A stretch of DNA of 64,000 bases from Thermohalobaculum sp039822785 (lineage in GTDB: Bacteria > Pseudomonadota > Alphaproteobacteria > Rhodobacterales > Rhodobacteraceae), in NCBI GenBank assembly GCA_039822785.1, contig JBCBMO010000001.1:372001-436000 (forward strand), written 5' to 3'. Numbering within the stretch: position 1 is the first letter of the stretch; every line of letters starts with the position of its first letter. The translations under genes were made by a program, and so were the position numbers. The notes under the pieces are model-generated. The model made no database searches, was not told where the DNA came from, and saw nothing but the letters and a program-made list of their open reading frames with translations. Below, piece by piece: positions 1 to 7,995 of this stretch.

Positions 1-45
1 AAGGCTTGAGGGGTTCTCAACCCTTCCTAGAGACTTAAGGCAAAT

Positions 46-84
46 CCGCCGCAATCAGGCCGCCGAGCGGTCATGATGCGGCGG
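46..84. other. Inverted repeat near left edge
   Basis: Eight-base arms CCGCCGCA (46-53) and TGCGGCGG (77-84) flank a 23-base loop that is itself GC-rich. A short pyrimidine stretch follows on the plus strand, but there is no clear T run. It could be a weak terminator of a gene left of the window or an operator for the exported-protein gene at 177. Confidence 0.25.
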
Positions 85-176
85 GCTTTCCTCAAATCAT
101 CCACTTCTGTCCCGATTGCGCACGCGCATCTGCCCCATTCCTCCGGCACCTCTATGCGCCTGGGGTGGGGGATCCG

Positions 177-521
177 ATGCGACGTGCCGGCCTGATCATC
201 GCTGTCTTGGCCTGGGCTGCTGTGGGGAGCGGCCTTTCCGTCGCATCGGAGTCTTCCGCCGTGGCCGCCGCGCCGCCCGTCAGCCTCGCCGCGCAGCCGG
301 ACCCTCAGCCGCAATCCCAGCCGGTCTCTCAGCCGCTGCCTCTCATCGCGCCGATCACCGGGATCGGCCCCGAGACCTGGGAGACGCCGGGCGTGGCCGA
401 GGCGGCAGCGCTGTCGGTCCGGACCGGAGAGCGCGGCCCGGTGCTCGTCTTCCTCGGCCTCGCGCTCTTTGCCTTCGTCATCTGCCATCCCGGCCCCTTC
501 TCGCGCCGCCGGCGCGGCTGA
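177..521 (+). CDS. Small exported/membrane protein, unknown function
   Basis: This 114-residue protein is not recognised. It starts with a basic N-terminus (MRRAG) and a hydrophobic stretch to about residue 22, which looks like a signal peptide or membrane anchor. A proline/glutamine-rich linker (PQPQSQPVSQP) follows. A second hydrophobic segment near the C-terminus ends in five basic residues (RRRRG). The arrangement suggests a bitopic envelope protein with a periplasmic linker. The ATG at 177 is preferred over a GTG at 165 because the twin arginines then sit at the N-terminus and a G-rich stretch lies just upstream. No neighbour points to a role. Confidence 0.5.
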   Translation: MRRAGLIIAVLAWAAVGSGLSVASESSAVAAAPPVSLAAQPDPQPQSQPVSQPLPLIAPITGIGPETWETPGVAEAAALSVRTGERGPVLVFLGLALFAFVICHPGPFSRRRRG

Positions 522-589
522 GCGGCTATCGCGCGGACGAGCGTCGGCCTAAGCTGTCGGCCTGAGACGCCCTGCCGACGGGAGCCGCC

Positions 590-1030
590 ATGGCAACGCC
601 CTCCGCCCGTGACCTGATCGCCGCCCTGGGGCTGAAGCCGCACCCGGAAGGCGGATGGTACACCGAGACCTGGCGCAGCACGGCGGCGGATGACGGGCGG
701 TCGCCCGGCACGGCGATCTACTTTCTGCTCGATGCCGGTGAGTTCAGCCACTGGCACCGGGTCGATGCGGATGAGACCTGGCACTGGTATGCGGGCGGCC
801 CGCTGTCGCTGTCGCTGTCGCCGAACGGCCATGACGCGGAGGCCCGGGTGCTGGGGCCGGAGATTCTAGCCGGCCAGCGGCCCCAGATCACGGTGCCGGC
901 GGGATGGTGGCAGGCCGCGACCTCGCTGGGGGCCTACACGCTGGTTGGCTGCACCGTTGCCCCAGGCTTTGAGTTCGAGGGCTTTGAGTTGGCGCCGCCC
1001 GACTGGCGACCCATGCCGAGGCCGCGCTAG
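590..1030 (+). CDS. Cupin family protein (DUF985)
   Basis: This 146-residue protein belongs to the DUF985/cupin_5 family (YML079W-like), whose members fold as a single double-stranded beta-helix. Family hallmarks are visible: the N-terminal HPEGGWYTETWR segment, the central FLLDAGEFSHWHRVDADETW region with its histidines, and the late TLVGCTVAPGFEFEGFEL strand. Cytosolic, with no signal peptide. Substrate is not known for the family, although a sugar or small-molecule ligand has been suggested. The ATG at 590 follows a GGGAG-type ribosome-binding site. It stands alone, with no evident operon partner. Confidence 0.85.
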   Translation: MATPSARDLIAALGLKPHPEGGWYTETWRSTAADDGRSPGTAIYFLLDAGEFSHWHRVDADETWHWYAGGPLSLSLSPNGHDAEARVLGPEILAGQRPQITVPAGWWQAATSLGAYTLVGCTVAPGFEFEGFELAPPDWRPMPRPR

Positions 1031-1071
1031 GCGCGATCTTACGCCTTGGCCCGCGGCGCCGCCCCTGCGCG

Positions 1072-1100
1072 TTGACAAGGGGCTCTGCGGCGCGCGATGA
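1072..1100 (+). promoter_or_regulatory. Possible sigma-70-like promoter of thiE-like gene
   Basis: A perfect TTGACA (1072-1077) is followed after 17 bases by CGATGA (1095-1100). The -10 match is poor. If used, transcription would start near 1107, which supports translation from the ATG at 1136 rather than the upstream ATG at 1097. Confidence 0.3.
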
Positions 1101-1135
1101 GCGGCATCCTTCGTCACGCCGTTCGGACCCGTTCC

Positions 1136-1735
1136 ATGACCGATGCCCCGCCCCGCCTCTACCTGGTGCTGCCGCCCGAGGGCCCGGCCCCGGCGGATGC
1201 CGTTCCGGCGCTGGAGGCTGCCCTTGAGACGCGGACCATTGCCTGCGTGCGCCTCGATCTCGGTGCGGCGGAGGAGGCGGCCTGGCGCGAGGCGGTGAAC
1301 CTGGTCCTGCCGCCCTGCCACGCGGCGGATGTGCCGCTGGTGGTGACCGATCGCGACGACCTGGTGGAGCCGCTGGGCCTGGATGGGGTCCACCTGGCGC
1401 AGTCCGGCGCCAAGGTGAGCGCCTTGCGCAAGCGCCTCGGCACCGACCGGATCATTGGCGCGGACGGCGGGGCCGAGCGGCACCGCGGTATGAGCCTGGC
1501 CGAGGCGGGCGCGGACTACATCGCCCTAGGCCCTGCGCCGCTGGCCGGCGGCGAGCTTTATCAATGGTGGTCCGAGATGATCGAGACGCCGGTGGTGGCC
1601 GAGGGCGGTGTCGATCTTGCCACGGCCCGCGCCATCGCCCCCTTCGTCGACTTCCTGGTGCCCGACCCGGCCCTGGTCTGGGCCAACCCCGTGGCCGCCC
1701 TGCCCCCCTTCGCCGCCCTCCTCGACGAGGTCTGA
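1136..1735 (+). CDS. thiE: Thiamine phosphate synthase-like protein
   Basis: This 199-residue TIM-barrel protein resembles ThiE/TenI. ThiE joins HMP pyrophosphate and thiazole phosphate to make thiamine phosphate. Visible family segments are LDGVHLAQSG (diphosphate-binding region), ADYIALGPA and the late VVAEGGV strand. The N-terminal pyrimidine-binding motif is weak, so it may be a divergent ThiE or a TenI-like paralogue. I start it at 1136 (MTDAPPRLYL) because this matches alphaproteobacterial homologues and a possible promoter lies just upstream; an ATG at 1097 is the alternative. No TPP riboswitch is seen and no other thi gene is nearby. Confidence 0.7.
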   Translation: MTDAPPRLYLVLPPEGPAPADAVPALEAALETRTIACVRLDLGAAEEAAWREAVNLVLPPCHAADVPLVVTDRDDLVEPLGLDGVHLAQSGAKVSALRKRLGTDRIIGADGGAERHRGMSLAEAGADYIALGPAPLAGGELYQWWSEMIETPVVAEGGVDLATARAIAPFVDFLVPDPALVWANPVAALPPFAALLDEV

Positions 1736-1746
1736 GGCATTGAGGC

Positions 1747-1978
1747 ATTGAGGCAAGCGGAATCGCGGCTGGTCGCCGCGATGCGTCTTGCGGGATCGCG
1801 GTGCGGCCGGCGGTTTCCCCGGAACGCTGGGTCCCGTGCTGGCGGGAAGGGTCGCGAGGGGGCTGGGGAGAAGCCCGAAGGGCTTTGCCTCAAGCGTTTC
1901 GCGAGGGCGGGGCCGCGTCAAGGACGGGCCGGCTGCGCCGGTCGGCAGAGCCGATCCTTGACCCGGCCCCGCCCTCGC
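1747..1978. repeat. Structured interspersed intergenic element, copy A
   Basis: This element fills the gap between two convergent genes and has a second copy at 49575-49804. Three modules are shared in the same order. Module 1 is a perfect hairpin, ATCGCGGC/GCCGCGAT around TGGTC (1762-1782). Module 2 is GGCTGGGGAGA followed by a small hairpin, AGCCC-GAA-GGGCT. Module 3 is a 24-base-arm inverted repeat (1901-1924 with 1955-1978, one mismatch) whose 30-base loop holds two small hairpins. The outer arms differ in sequence from copy B but remain self-complementary. No open reading frame here looks real. Confidence 0.8.
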
Positions 1979-2023
1979 AGCCTGTGCTTGGGGTTTGGGG
2001 TGCGGCGTGCAACGGCTTGGGGA

Positions 2024-3451
2024 TCAAACGTTGAGGAGGAGGTGTTCGCGTTCCCAGGGGGAGATGACGCGCATGAACTCGTCGTATTCGTGGAGCTTCA
2101 CGGCGGAGTAGAGGCTGCAGAAGCCCTCGCCGAGGGCCAGGCGCAGCGGCTGACAGACGCGCAGCTCCTCCACCGCCTCCAGCAGGCCATAGGGCAGCTC
2201 GCGCGCGCGGTCGTAGCTGTCGGTACGGACCTCCTCCCGGGGCTCGATCCCCTCCACCATGCCGAGATATCCCGCGGCCAGCGTTGCGGCGATGGCGAGA
2301 TAGGGGTTGGCATCGGCGCCGGCGACCCGGTTCTCCACCCGCCGCGCCTCGGGCTCGCTGATCGGCACGCGCAATCCGGTGGTGCGGTTGTCGCGGCCCC
2401 AGTCCAGGTTGATCGGCGCCGTCATATCCGGCACCAGCCGGCGGTAGGAGTTCACATAGGGCGCCATCAGGCACATGGCCGGGCGCAGATAGCACTGCTG
2501 CCCGCCGATGAAGTGCCGAAAGAGCGGCGATGGCCCGCCGTCTTCCTCGGAGAACAGCGCGCGGCCCGTGTCGCGGCAGACCACCGACTGGTGGACATGC
2601 ATGGCCGAGCCCGGCTGTTCCTCATGCGGCTTGGCCATGAAGGTGGCGTAGACGCCGCACCTGAGCGCCGCCTCCCGGATCAGGCGCTTGAAGAGGAACA
2701 CCTGGTCAGCCAGTTCCATGGGGTCGCCGTGGCGAAGGTTCACCTCTAGCTGGGCGGCGCCCGCCTCCTGGATGATCGTGTCGATCTCCAGCCCCAAGGC
2801 CTCGGCGTAGTCGTAGATATGCTCGATCACGGTGTCGTATTCGTCGACCGCGGAGATGGAATAGGCCTGCGCTTTTTGCGGGCTGCGCCCCGAGCGGCCA
2901 ATGGGGGGCTCCAGCGGGTAATCGGGATCGGTGTTGGGGCGGGTGAGATAGAACTCGATCTCGGGTGCGACGACCGGGCGCCAGCCGCGCGCGGCATAGA
3001 GCTCTAGCACCCGGTGCAGGACCGAGCGCGGGGCGAACTCGATCAGCCGCCCGTCCCGGTCGCAGACGTCGTGGACCACTTGGACCGACCGGTCGTTCGC
3101 CCAAGGCACCGAGCGCGCGGTGCCGAGGTCGGGACGCAGCCAGAGATCGGCATCGGTGTCGTATTCGGTGAAATTCGCGATGTCCGGATAGCCGCCGGTG
3201 ATGGTGAGAAAGAACAGCGAGGTCGGCAGGTAGATCGGCGCGAACTTCTCGAACTTGGAGGTCGGCATGACCTTGCCGCGGGCGATACCGGCGAAATCGG
3301 GGGTGATGCACTCGACCTCTGCCACCGCCTGGGTGCGCAGCCATGCCGGCAGCCCCTCCGCCGTGCGCTCGTCCCCGGGTGGTGAGAGCGGCAGGCTGAT
3401 CTCGGGGATGGCCGGGCCGCGATTGGCGGGCAAGAGCGGCTGATCGGTCAT
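2024..3451 (-). CDS. Glutamine synthetase family protein, gamma-glutamylputrescine synthetase-like
   Basis: This 475-residue enzyme belongs to the glutamine synthetase superfamily. These enzymes use ATP to activate a glutamate gamma-carboxylate and join it to an amine. Visible signatures are APEIEFYL and GAAQLEVN (metal-binding acidic residues), the SAMHVHQS histidine motif, and NRTTGLRVP with ENRVAGADANPYLA in the C-terminal catalytic part. Length and motifs fit the PuuA/type-III-like subgroup that glutamylates putrescine or other amines rather than GlnA. The start MTDQPLLPA at 3451 is preferred over an upstream codon at 3517. A structured leader lies immediately upstream (3466-3508). Its substrate cannot be fixed from sequence. 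Confidence 0.85.
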   Translation of the reverse strand: MTDQPLLPANRGPAIPEISLPLSPPGDERTAEGLPAWLRTQAVAEVECITPDFAGIARGKVMPTSKFEKFAPIYLPTSLFFLTITGGYPDIANFTEYDTDADLWLRPDLGTARSVPWANDRSVQVVHDVCDRDGRLIEFAPRSVLHRVLELYAARGWRPVVAPEIEFYLTRPNTDPDYPLEPPIGRSGRSPQKAQAYSISAVDEYDTVIEHIYDYAEALGLEIDTIIQEAGAAQLEVNLRHGDPMELADQVFLFKRLIREAALRCGVYATFMAKPHEEQPGSAMHVHQSVVCRDTGRALFSEEDGGPSPLFRHFIGGQQCYLRPAMCLMAPYVNSYRRLVPDMTAPINLDWGRDNRTTGLRVPISEPEARRVENRVAGADANPYLAIAATLAAGYLGMVEGIEPREEVRTDSYDRARELPYGLLEAVEELRVCQPLRLALGEGFCSLYSAVKLHEYDEFMRVISPWEREHLLLNV

Positions 3452-3465
3452 GGATGTCTTTCGCT

Positions 3466-3508
3466 GGTCCCTGAGAGCTGCGCGGCGAGTATCGCGCCGC
3501 AGCGGACC
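3466..3508 (-). promoter_or_regulatory. Structured 5' leader hairpin of the glutamine-synthetase-like gene
   Basis: On the minus strand the leader can fold as an outer GGTCC/GGACC stem, an inner 12-base stem with two mismatches (3477-3488 with 3492-3503) and a three-base loop. TCTCAG is left as a one-sided bulge. It ends 14 bases before the ATG at 3451. It may be a cis-regulatory RNA or a terminator for the olsA gene upstream, although no T run follows. Confidence 0.45.
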
Positions 3509-3524
3509 GCCTGACAAGCCGGGC

Positions 3525-4400
3525 TTAGGGGGTGGGCGCGCTGTCGAGCCCAGCGGCGACGGTCGCGCAACAGGCGGCGGCCAGCGCCTTGCGATCCCCG
3601 ACCTCCGCCGGGCGCAGCGGCGCGTGGAAAGTCACGGTGACGGTGCCGCCGCGCGATCGGGCGAAGACCTCAAGGATATGCGCGTAGAACGGCATATCGG
3701 CCCACCAGGCGTAGAAACAGGTCGGCAGGCCGGTGGCCGCCGCCGGGCGATACTGCAGGGTGACGGGCTGGATCAGGAGATCGGCACCCTGCCCCGCCTC
3801 GTAGAAGGCGGAGAACAGGGAGGACTTGAAGGGCAGCACGCGCAGGCCGTCGGTCGAGGTCCCCTCGGGGAAGAAGATCAGGAGCTGGTCGGCCGCGATG
3901 CGGCTCCGCAGGATCGCCTCCTGCGCCTTGGCCTGACTGCGGCGTCGCTCGATGAAGATCGTGCCGGTGACGCGGGTGACGAAACCCACCCCGGGCCAAT
4001 CGGCCACCTCGGCCTTGGAGACGAAGTACATGAGCCGCACGGCGCGCAGCGAGAGGATGTCGAGCCAGGAGCAGTGATTGGCGACCAGGGCGCCGCTTTG
4101 CACCGGCGTGCCCGCCACCACCAGGCGAAGCCCCGCGAGCCATAGCCCCGCCCGCGACCACCAGCGCGCGACAGTGAAGTGATAGGTGACCCAGGAGGCG
4201 TGGCCGAGACCGGCGCGCAGGTACCGGCCGGAGACGAAGGTCGCGAGCGCGATGGTGGTCATCAGGGCAAAGGCGCCCATGCGCAGATACCCGCGCGCCT
4301 GCTCAGCACCGGTCAGGGCAGGCAGGTCGGGCGGCGCCGCGCCGCGCCAGGTGTCCTCGCTGGACATGACGCTCGGCGAAGCGGTTGCCGGCGTCTCCAT
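3525..4400 (-). CDS. olsA: Lyso-ornithine lipid acyltransferase OlsA
   Basis: This membrane-associated 1-acylglycerol-phosphate acyltransferase-type enzyme adds the second acyl chain to lyso-ornithine lipid. It has a hydrophobic N-terminal segment (MGAFALMTTIALATFVSG), the catalytic NHX4D motif (NHCSWLD) and the FPEGTS substrate-binding motif. It lies directly downstream of olsB on the same strand, as expected for the two-step ornithine-lipid pathway. The start is uncertain: a GTG at 4451 would overlap olsB by 23 bases, ATG 4400 leaves a short gap and has a GGCGAG upstream, and ATG 4367 (MSSEDTW) would match the usual family N-terminus best. Confidence 0.88.
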   Translation of the reverse strand: METPATASPSVMSSEDTWRGAAPPDLPALTGAEQARGYLRMGAFALMTTIALATFVSGRYLRAGLGHASWVTYHFTVARWWSRAGLWLAGLRLVVAGTPVQSGALVANHCSWLDILSLRAVRLMYFVSKAEVADWPGVGFVTRVTGTIFIERRRSQAKAQEAILRSRIAADQLLIFFPEGTSTDGLRVLPFKSSLFSAFYEAGQGADLLIQPVTLQYRPAAATGLPTCFYAWWADMPFYAHILEVFARSRGGTVTVTFHAPLRPAEVGDRKALAAACCATVAAGLDSAPTP

Positions 4401-4428
4401 GCTCTCGCCCACCGTCGCGGCGTTGTCC

Positions 4429-5232
4429 TCAGGCGCTGCCGGCACCGGCACCTCGTGTGGTGTGGCGGGTGTAGAACTTGTGGTAGCGGTCGACCATCCG
4501 CTGGGTATCCATGATCAGGCAGACATCCACGGTGTTGAACTCGTAGTCGATGAAGGCGCCCTCGCCCACGAAACCACCAAGGCGGATGTAGGCCTTGATC
4601 AGCGCCGGGATCTGGCGCAGCGCCTCCGCTTTGTCGACCGCTTCCGCGGGCATCAGGTTCATGGCGGCATAGGCGGTGTCGCGGGCGCGCACACGCAGAT
4701 CCTCCGGTGCCAGATGGTTGTGGTGCAGGTAACTCAGCGCCTGCGACAGCGGCGCGGTCTCCCGGCCGTGAAAGCTCGCCACGCCGAACAGGATCGCCAC
4801 CTCGAACTCATCGACATAGCGGCCGAGCCCGGTCCAGAGCAGATGCATGCCCGAGCCGCCGCGATAGGCGGCATCCACGCAGGAGCGGCCGAGTTCCAAT
4901 ATCTCCTTGGGATAGTCGTAGAGCTTGGAGAGATCGTACTCGCCGTCGCCGTAGAACCCGATGCCCGAGCGCGCCATCGCCCCGCGCATGAGCCTATAGA
5001 CACCGACCACCCCGAGGGGCGTGTCATCGCCCTCGCACTCGTTGTCGATCAACAGCAGGTGGTCGAAATGCGGGTCGAAGCGGTCGCGCTCGATCCGCCG
5101 TTCCTCATCCTCCGGCGGGACGCTGGCGCCCATCTCCTCGACGAACACGCGATAGCGCAGGCGCTGCGCCGCCAGAACCTCGTCATCGTTCTGAGCGAGG
5201 CGAACGGTGAAACGCCCGGCGTCTACCTGCAT
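4429..5232 (-). CDS. olsB: L-ornithine N(alpha)-acyltransferase OlsB
   Basis: OlsB transfers a 3-hydroxyacyl chain from acyl carrier protein to ornithine, the first step of phosphorus-free ornithine-lipid synthesis. The 267-residue protein has the GNAT/hemolysin-like fold with the family segments QRLRYRVFVEEMGA, EILELGRSCV and IDYEFNTVDVC. I start it at MQVDAGRFTV (5232), since the upstream extension to 5373 is not family-like; an AAAGGG lies about 10 bases ahead. olsA follows on the same strand. Ornithine lipids often replace phospholipids under phosphate limitation, which fits a genome that also carries a C-P lyase locus. Confidence 0.92.
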   Translation of the reverse strand: MQVDAGRFTVRLAQNDDEVLAAQRLRYRVFVEEMGASVPPEDEERRIERDRFDPHFDHLLLIDNECEGDDTPLGVVGVYRLMRGAMARSGIGFYGDGEYDLSKLYDYPKEILELGRSCVDAAYRGGSGMHLLWTGLGRYVDEFEVAILFGVASFHGRETAPLSQALSYLHHNHLAPEDLRVRARDTAYAAMNLMPAEAVDKAEALRQIPALIKAYIRLGGFVGEGAFIDYEFNTVDVCLIMDTQRMVDRYHKFYTRHTTRGAGAGSA

Positions 5233-5455
5233 CCTGGAGGTGCCCTTTATCACCGCGCGCACGTCGCCATCGGGGCGCGTCGTTACCTGCTGCCCGCAGA
5301 TGATGGACCCGGCAGCGGCGCGGACAGTATGGCTAACGCCCGCGCCTTGCAACGGGCACCGACGCGCAGGCAAGCTGTCGCTTGTGACTTGTTTTCAGTC
5401 GACCTGGCGCCGTCGCTTGCCATGGTCTTGATAATACTTTCGCCGCACACTCGGC

Positions 5456-5638
5456 CTATAGATGATCGGGGGCGACGAATTCCAGGGGATGGTCTTCGCC
5501 GACGAAGACGACTTTCCCTTCGTGTTCGAAGGTCACTGTTACGCGGTCGCCGACCATCGACTGGATCTGGCCGAGACCCCAGTCGGGACAGTCGCGGTGG
5601 CGCACCAGGGCGCCCACCTCAAGGAACGGATGTGTCAT
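5456..5638 (-). CDS. DUF3553 family protein
   Basis: This 60-residue protein matches the DUF3553 family of small SH3-like beta proteins. Family residues seen are GALVRHRDCPDWGLGQIQS, then VTVTFEHEGKVVF and a terminal EFVAPDHL. Function is not established; similar folds occur as C-terminal modules of UvrD/CarD-type proteins. It is divergent from chpT, with only 18 bases between the two start codons, so the two genes must share a very compact control region. Confidence 0.8.
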   Translation of the reverse strand: MTHPFLEVGALVRHRDCPDWGLGQIQSMVGDRVTVTFEHEGKVVFVGEDHPLEFVAPDHL

Positions 5639-5656
5639 GGCAGGAAAGCTAGACCG

Positions 5657-6361
5657 ATGACCGACCCTACCCACCTCCACCCCGGCGTGCCGGGCGTGGC
5701 CGTCACGTCGGGCGCCTTCGCGCCCGGGGACGATCTGATGGCGGAGCAGCGGCTGAGCGGGCTGATCGTGGCGCGGCTCTGCCATGATCTCGTCGGCCCG
5801 GTGGGCGCCGTCAGCAACGGGATCGACCTGCTGCGGGAGACCTCCTCCGCCGGCGTCATCAGCGACGAGGACCTGGCCCTGGTCACCCAGAGCAATCAGC
5901 GCAGTGCCGATCTGCTGCGTCTGCTGCGCCTCGCCTTTGGCACGGCATCGGGCGACGAGCATGGGATCGAACGCGCAGCGCTGGTCGACGATCTGGCGAC
6001 GGTGCTCGGCACGCGTCGGCTGCATCTCGCCGCAATCGGGCGGGAGGGGCCGAACCTGCCCGCCGGTGCCGCGCGGATCACGGCGCTGATGGCCCTGGCG
6101 GGCAAGTTGACCGCGGGCGTCGCCGGCACGATGGAGCTTGTGTTCTCGCCCGACGCGGCCCTGCCCGTGCGCCTGAGCGTGATCGGGGAGAAGGCGCGGC
6201 TCACGCCGGAGATGCAGGCCTGGCTGAGCGGATCGCTCGTGCCCTTCCCGACCTCACGCGAGGTCGAACTCGCCGTGCTGCCCCGGGTCGTGGCCGCCGC
6301 TGGCGGGCGGATCGAGGCCAGCGACGATGGCGCCGGCAGTGTCGTGATCGTCGTTCAGTAG
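5657..6361 (+). CDS. chpT: Histidine phosphotransferase ChpT
   Basis: ChpT relays phosphate from the hybrid kinase CckA to the response regulators CtrA and CpdR, controlling cell cycle, motility and (in Rhodobacterales) gene-transfer-agent expression. The 234-residue protein has the DHp helix with the phospho-accepting His43 in LCHDLVGPVGAVSNGIDLL. A degenerate Bergerat-type C-terminal domain follows and has lost ATP-binding motifs, as in characterised ChpT. The ATG at 5657 follows an AGGAAAG ribosome-binding site. It is divergent from the DUF3553 gene. Confidence 0.92.
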   Translation: MTDPTHLHPGVPGVAVTSGAFAPGDDLMAEQRLSGLIVARLCHDLVGPVGAVSNGIDLLRETSSAGVISDEDLALVTQSNQRSADLLRLLRLAFGTASGDEHGIERAALVDDLATVLGTRRLHLAAIGREGPNLPAGAARITALMALAGKLTAGVAGTMELVFSPDAALPVRLSVIGEKARLTPEMQAWLSGSLVPFPTSREVELAVLPRVVAAAGGRIEASDDGAGSVVIVVQ

Positions 6362-6386
6362 GGATCGGGGCCGTGAGGCGGGGACC

Positions 6387-6914
6387 TCAGGCGGGGCCGA
6401 GGCCGCCCAGGTATCGGGTGAGCCGGGCGCGATAGCCCGCCGCCGTCTCCGCCAGGGCGGCCTGCGCCTCGGCATCCAGGGTCCGCACGACCTTGCCCGG
6501 TTGGCCGATGACCATGGCGCCGTCGGGGATCTCCTTACCCTCGGTCACAAGGGCGCCGGCGCCGATGAGGCACCCCTTGCCGATCCGCGCGCCGTTCAGG
6601 ATCGTCGCCCCCATGCCGATCAGACTGCCGTCTCCCACCGTGCAGCCATGCACGATGGCGCCATGCCCGACCGTCACGTTCCGGCCAAGCGTCAGCGGAA
6701 AGCCCGGATCGACGTGAAAGATGCAGCCGTCCTGCACGTTGGAGCCGTCGCCCACCACGATCGGTTCGCTATCGCCGCGCAGGACCGCATTGAACCAGAC
6801 GCTCGCCATATCGCCGAGGGTTACCTGACCGATCACCTGCGCGCCCGGCGCGATGTAGTAGCGCCCTTCCGGCGGCAGGACCGGCACATGGGCGTCGAGA
6901 CGGTGAATGGGCAT
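6387..6914 (-). CDS. Gamma-class carbonic anhydrase family protein
   Basis: This 175-residue left-handed beta-helix protein has hexapeptide repeats through most of its length (for example IGQVTLGD, VGDGSNVQDG, IGKGCLIGAG). Three histidines positioned for trimeric metal binding lie in FHVDPGFP, VGHGAIVHG and related turns. Such proteins hydrate CO2 or act as YrdA-like proteins of unknown substrate. The start MPIHRLDAH (6914) is preferred over an upstream codon. It is convergent with chpT and sits next to gmk. Confidence 0.88.
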   Translation of the reverse strand: MPIHRLDAHVPVLPPEGRYYIAPGAQVIGQVTLGDMASVWFNAVLRGDSEPIVVGDGSNVQDGCIFHVDPGFPLTLGRNVTVGHGAIVHGCTVGDGSLIGMGATILNGARIGKGCLIGAGALVTEGKEIPDGAMVIGQPGKVVRTLDAEAQAALAETAAGYRARLTRYLGGLGPA

Positions 6915-7001
6915 CGGTCCCTGGCGCTGCTGATCGGCGCAACCCCGCGCCCGGCCTCGATCTAGGCCGGAAGCCAAACGGCAGGCAAGGCCATGGCGCG
7001 C

Positions 7002-7691
7002 TCAGGCGGCGGTGTCGTCGCCCCGCGCCACCCGGCGCTGTTCGAACTCCGCGTTGAGGCTGGCAACGAATCCACTAAGGGCTGGTTGACGGGGCCGCCG
7101 CAACCGCTCCCCACTGATGATTGTTTCGATCTGGGAAAAGCAGACATCCAAATCGTCATTGATCAGGACAAAATCATACTCCGCCCAGTGGCTGATTTCG
7201 TCGCGCGCCTTGGCCATCCGGCTGGCGATCACGGCTTCCGTGTCCTGGGCGCGGGTCTTCAGCCGCCGCTCCAGCTCCGCGATGCTGGGGGGTAAAATAA
7301 AGATCGTGACCAGCGCCGAAGAGAGCTGGGATTGCCCAAGTTGCTGCGCGCCCTGCCAGTCGACGTCGAACAAAACATCCTTACCCGCGTCGAGAGCTTT
7401 TTTAACGGGTGCGGCAGGTGTGCCGTATTTGTTGCCAAAAACGGTCGCATGTTCGAGCATCTCGCCATCATCGACCATCTGATCGAAGGCCGCGTGATCC
7501 ACGAAAAGATAGTGTTTCCCGTGTTCTTCACCCTCACGCTGCGGTCGCGTGGTCGCCGACACCGATAGCGTGAACGCCTGATCCGACCCGAGCAGCCGCC
7601 GCGAAATCGTCGATTTTCCGGCGCCCGAGGGAGACGACAGAACGATCATCAAGCCCTTGCGGGTGGTCGGGCGCGTGGGGCTCATCAGCAT
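7002..7691 (-). CDS. gmk: Guanylate kinase
   Basis: Gmk phosphorylates GMP to GDP with ATP and is essential for guanine nucleotide supply. The 229-residue protein has the P-loop SSPSGAGKST, the GMP-binding segment SVSATTRPQREGEEHGKHY and the DVDWQGAQQL motif. A GGAAGGAG ribosome-binding site lies six bases before the ATG at 7691, which favours this start over the ATG at 7685. The C-terminal tail is slightly extended. It heads a minus-strand run with the carbonic anhydrase gene. Confidence 0.96.
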   Translation of the reverse strand: MLMSPTRPTTRKGLMIVLSSPSGAGKSTISRRLLGSDQAFTLSVSATTRPQREGEEHGKHYLFVDHAAFDQMVDDGEMLEHATVFGNKYGTPAAPVKKALDAGKDVLFDVDWQGAQQLGQSQLSSALVTIFILPPSIAELERRLKTRAQDTEAVIASRMAKARDEISHWAEYDFVLINDDLDVCFSQIETIISGERLRRPRQPALSGFVASLNAEFEQRRVARGDDTAA

Positions 7692-7995
7692 TGCTCGCTC
7701 CTTCCGGCACGGCGAGACACCGGGATGGCGGCCGCTGCGGAAGGCCGCCGAGACTGTCCGCGGGGCACGTGCCTGGTCAACACCTGACGGACCATTTGCG
7801 CGAAGGCCCTTAAAAAAGAGTAGCGACAGTGCAAAGGCGAAGCGGTACCCTTTGACGACGGTTGCCAGAAGGCAGAGGGATCGCGGCCTGCCCGCCGATC
7901 GATCCCCCCAGCGCCTGAGATGAGCGCATTACCTGGTAACCCGTGCTTCGTTTACGGACCAAACGTTGATGAAGCGTTGATAACGTGAGATAGCG
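7692..7995. other. Non-coding divergent control region
   Basis: This 304-base gap separates the divergent gmk and PAS genes and holds no convincing reading frame. It must carry both promoters. Just before the PAS gene, a degenerate direct repeat occurs: AACGTTGAT (7962-7970) and AGCGTTGAT (7973-7981). It may be an operator, but I cannot name a regulator. Confidence 0.4.

Noticed and set aside
1031..1135. TPP riboswitch before the thiE-like gene
   Set aside because: The short leader lacks the conserved CTGAGA and ACCTGATC-like elements.
1748..2749. A plus-strand frame running through the repeat element into the glutamine-synthetase-like gene
   Set aside because: It spans a structured repeat and then the antisense of a conserved gene, without any ribosome-binding site or domain.
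3452..3520. Glycine riboswitch, because of a CTCTCAGGG box
   Set aside because: Only that box matches. The other conserved parts and the tandem aptamer layout are missing, so only a structured leader is reported.
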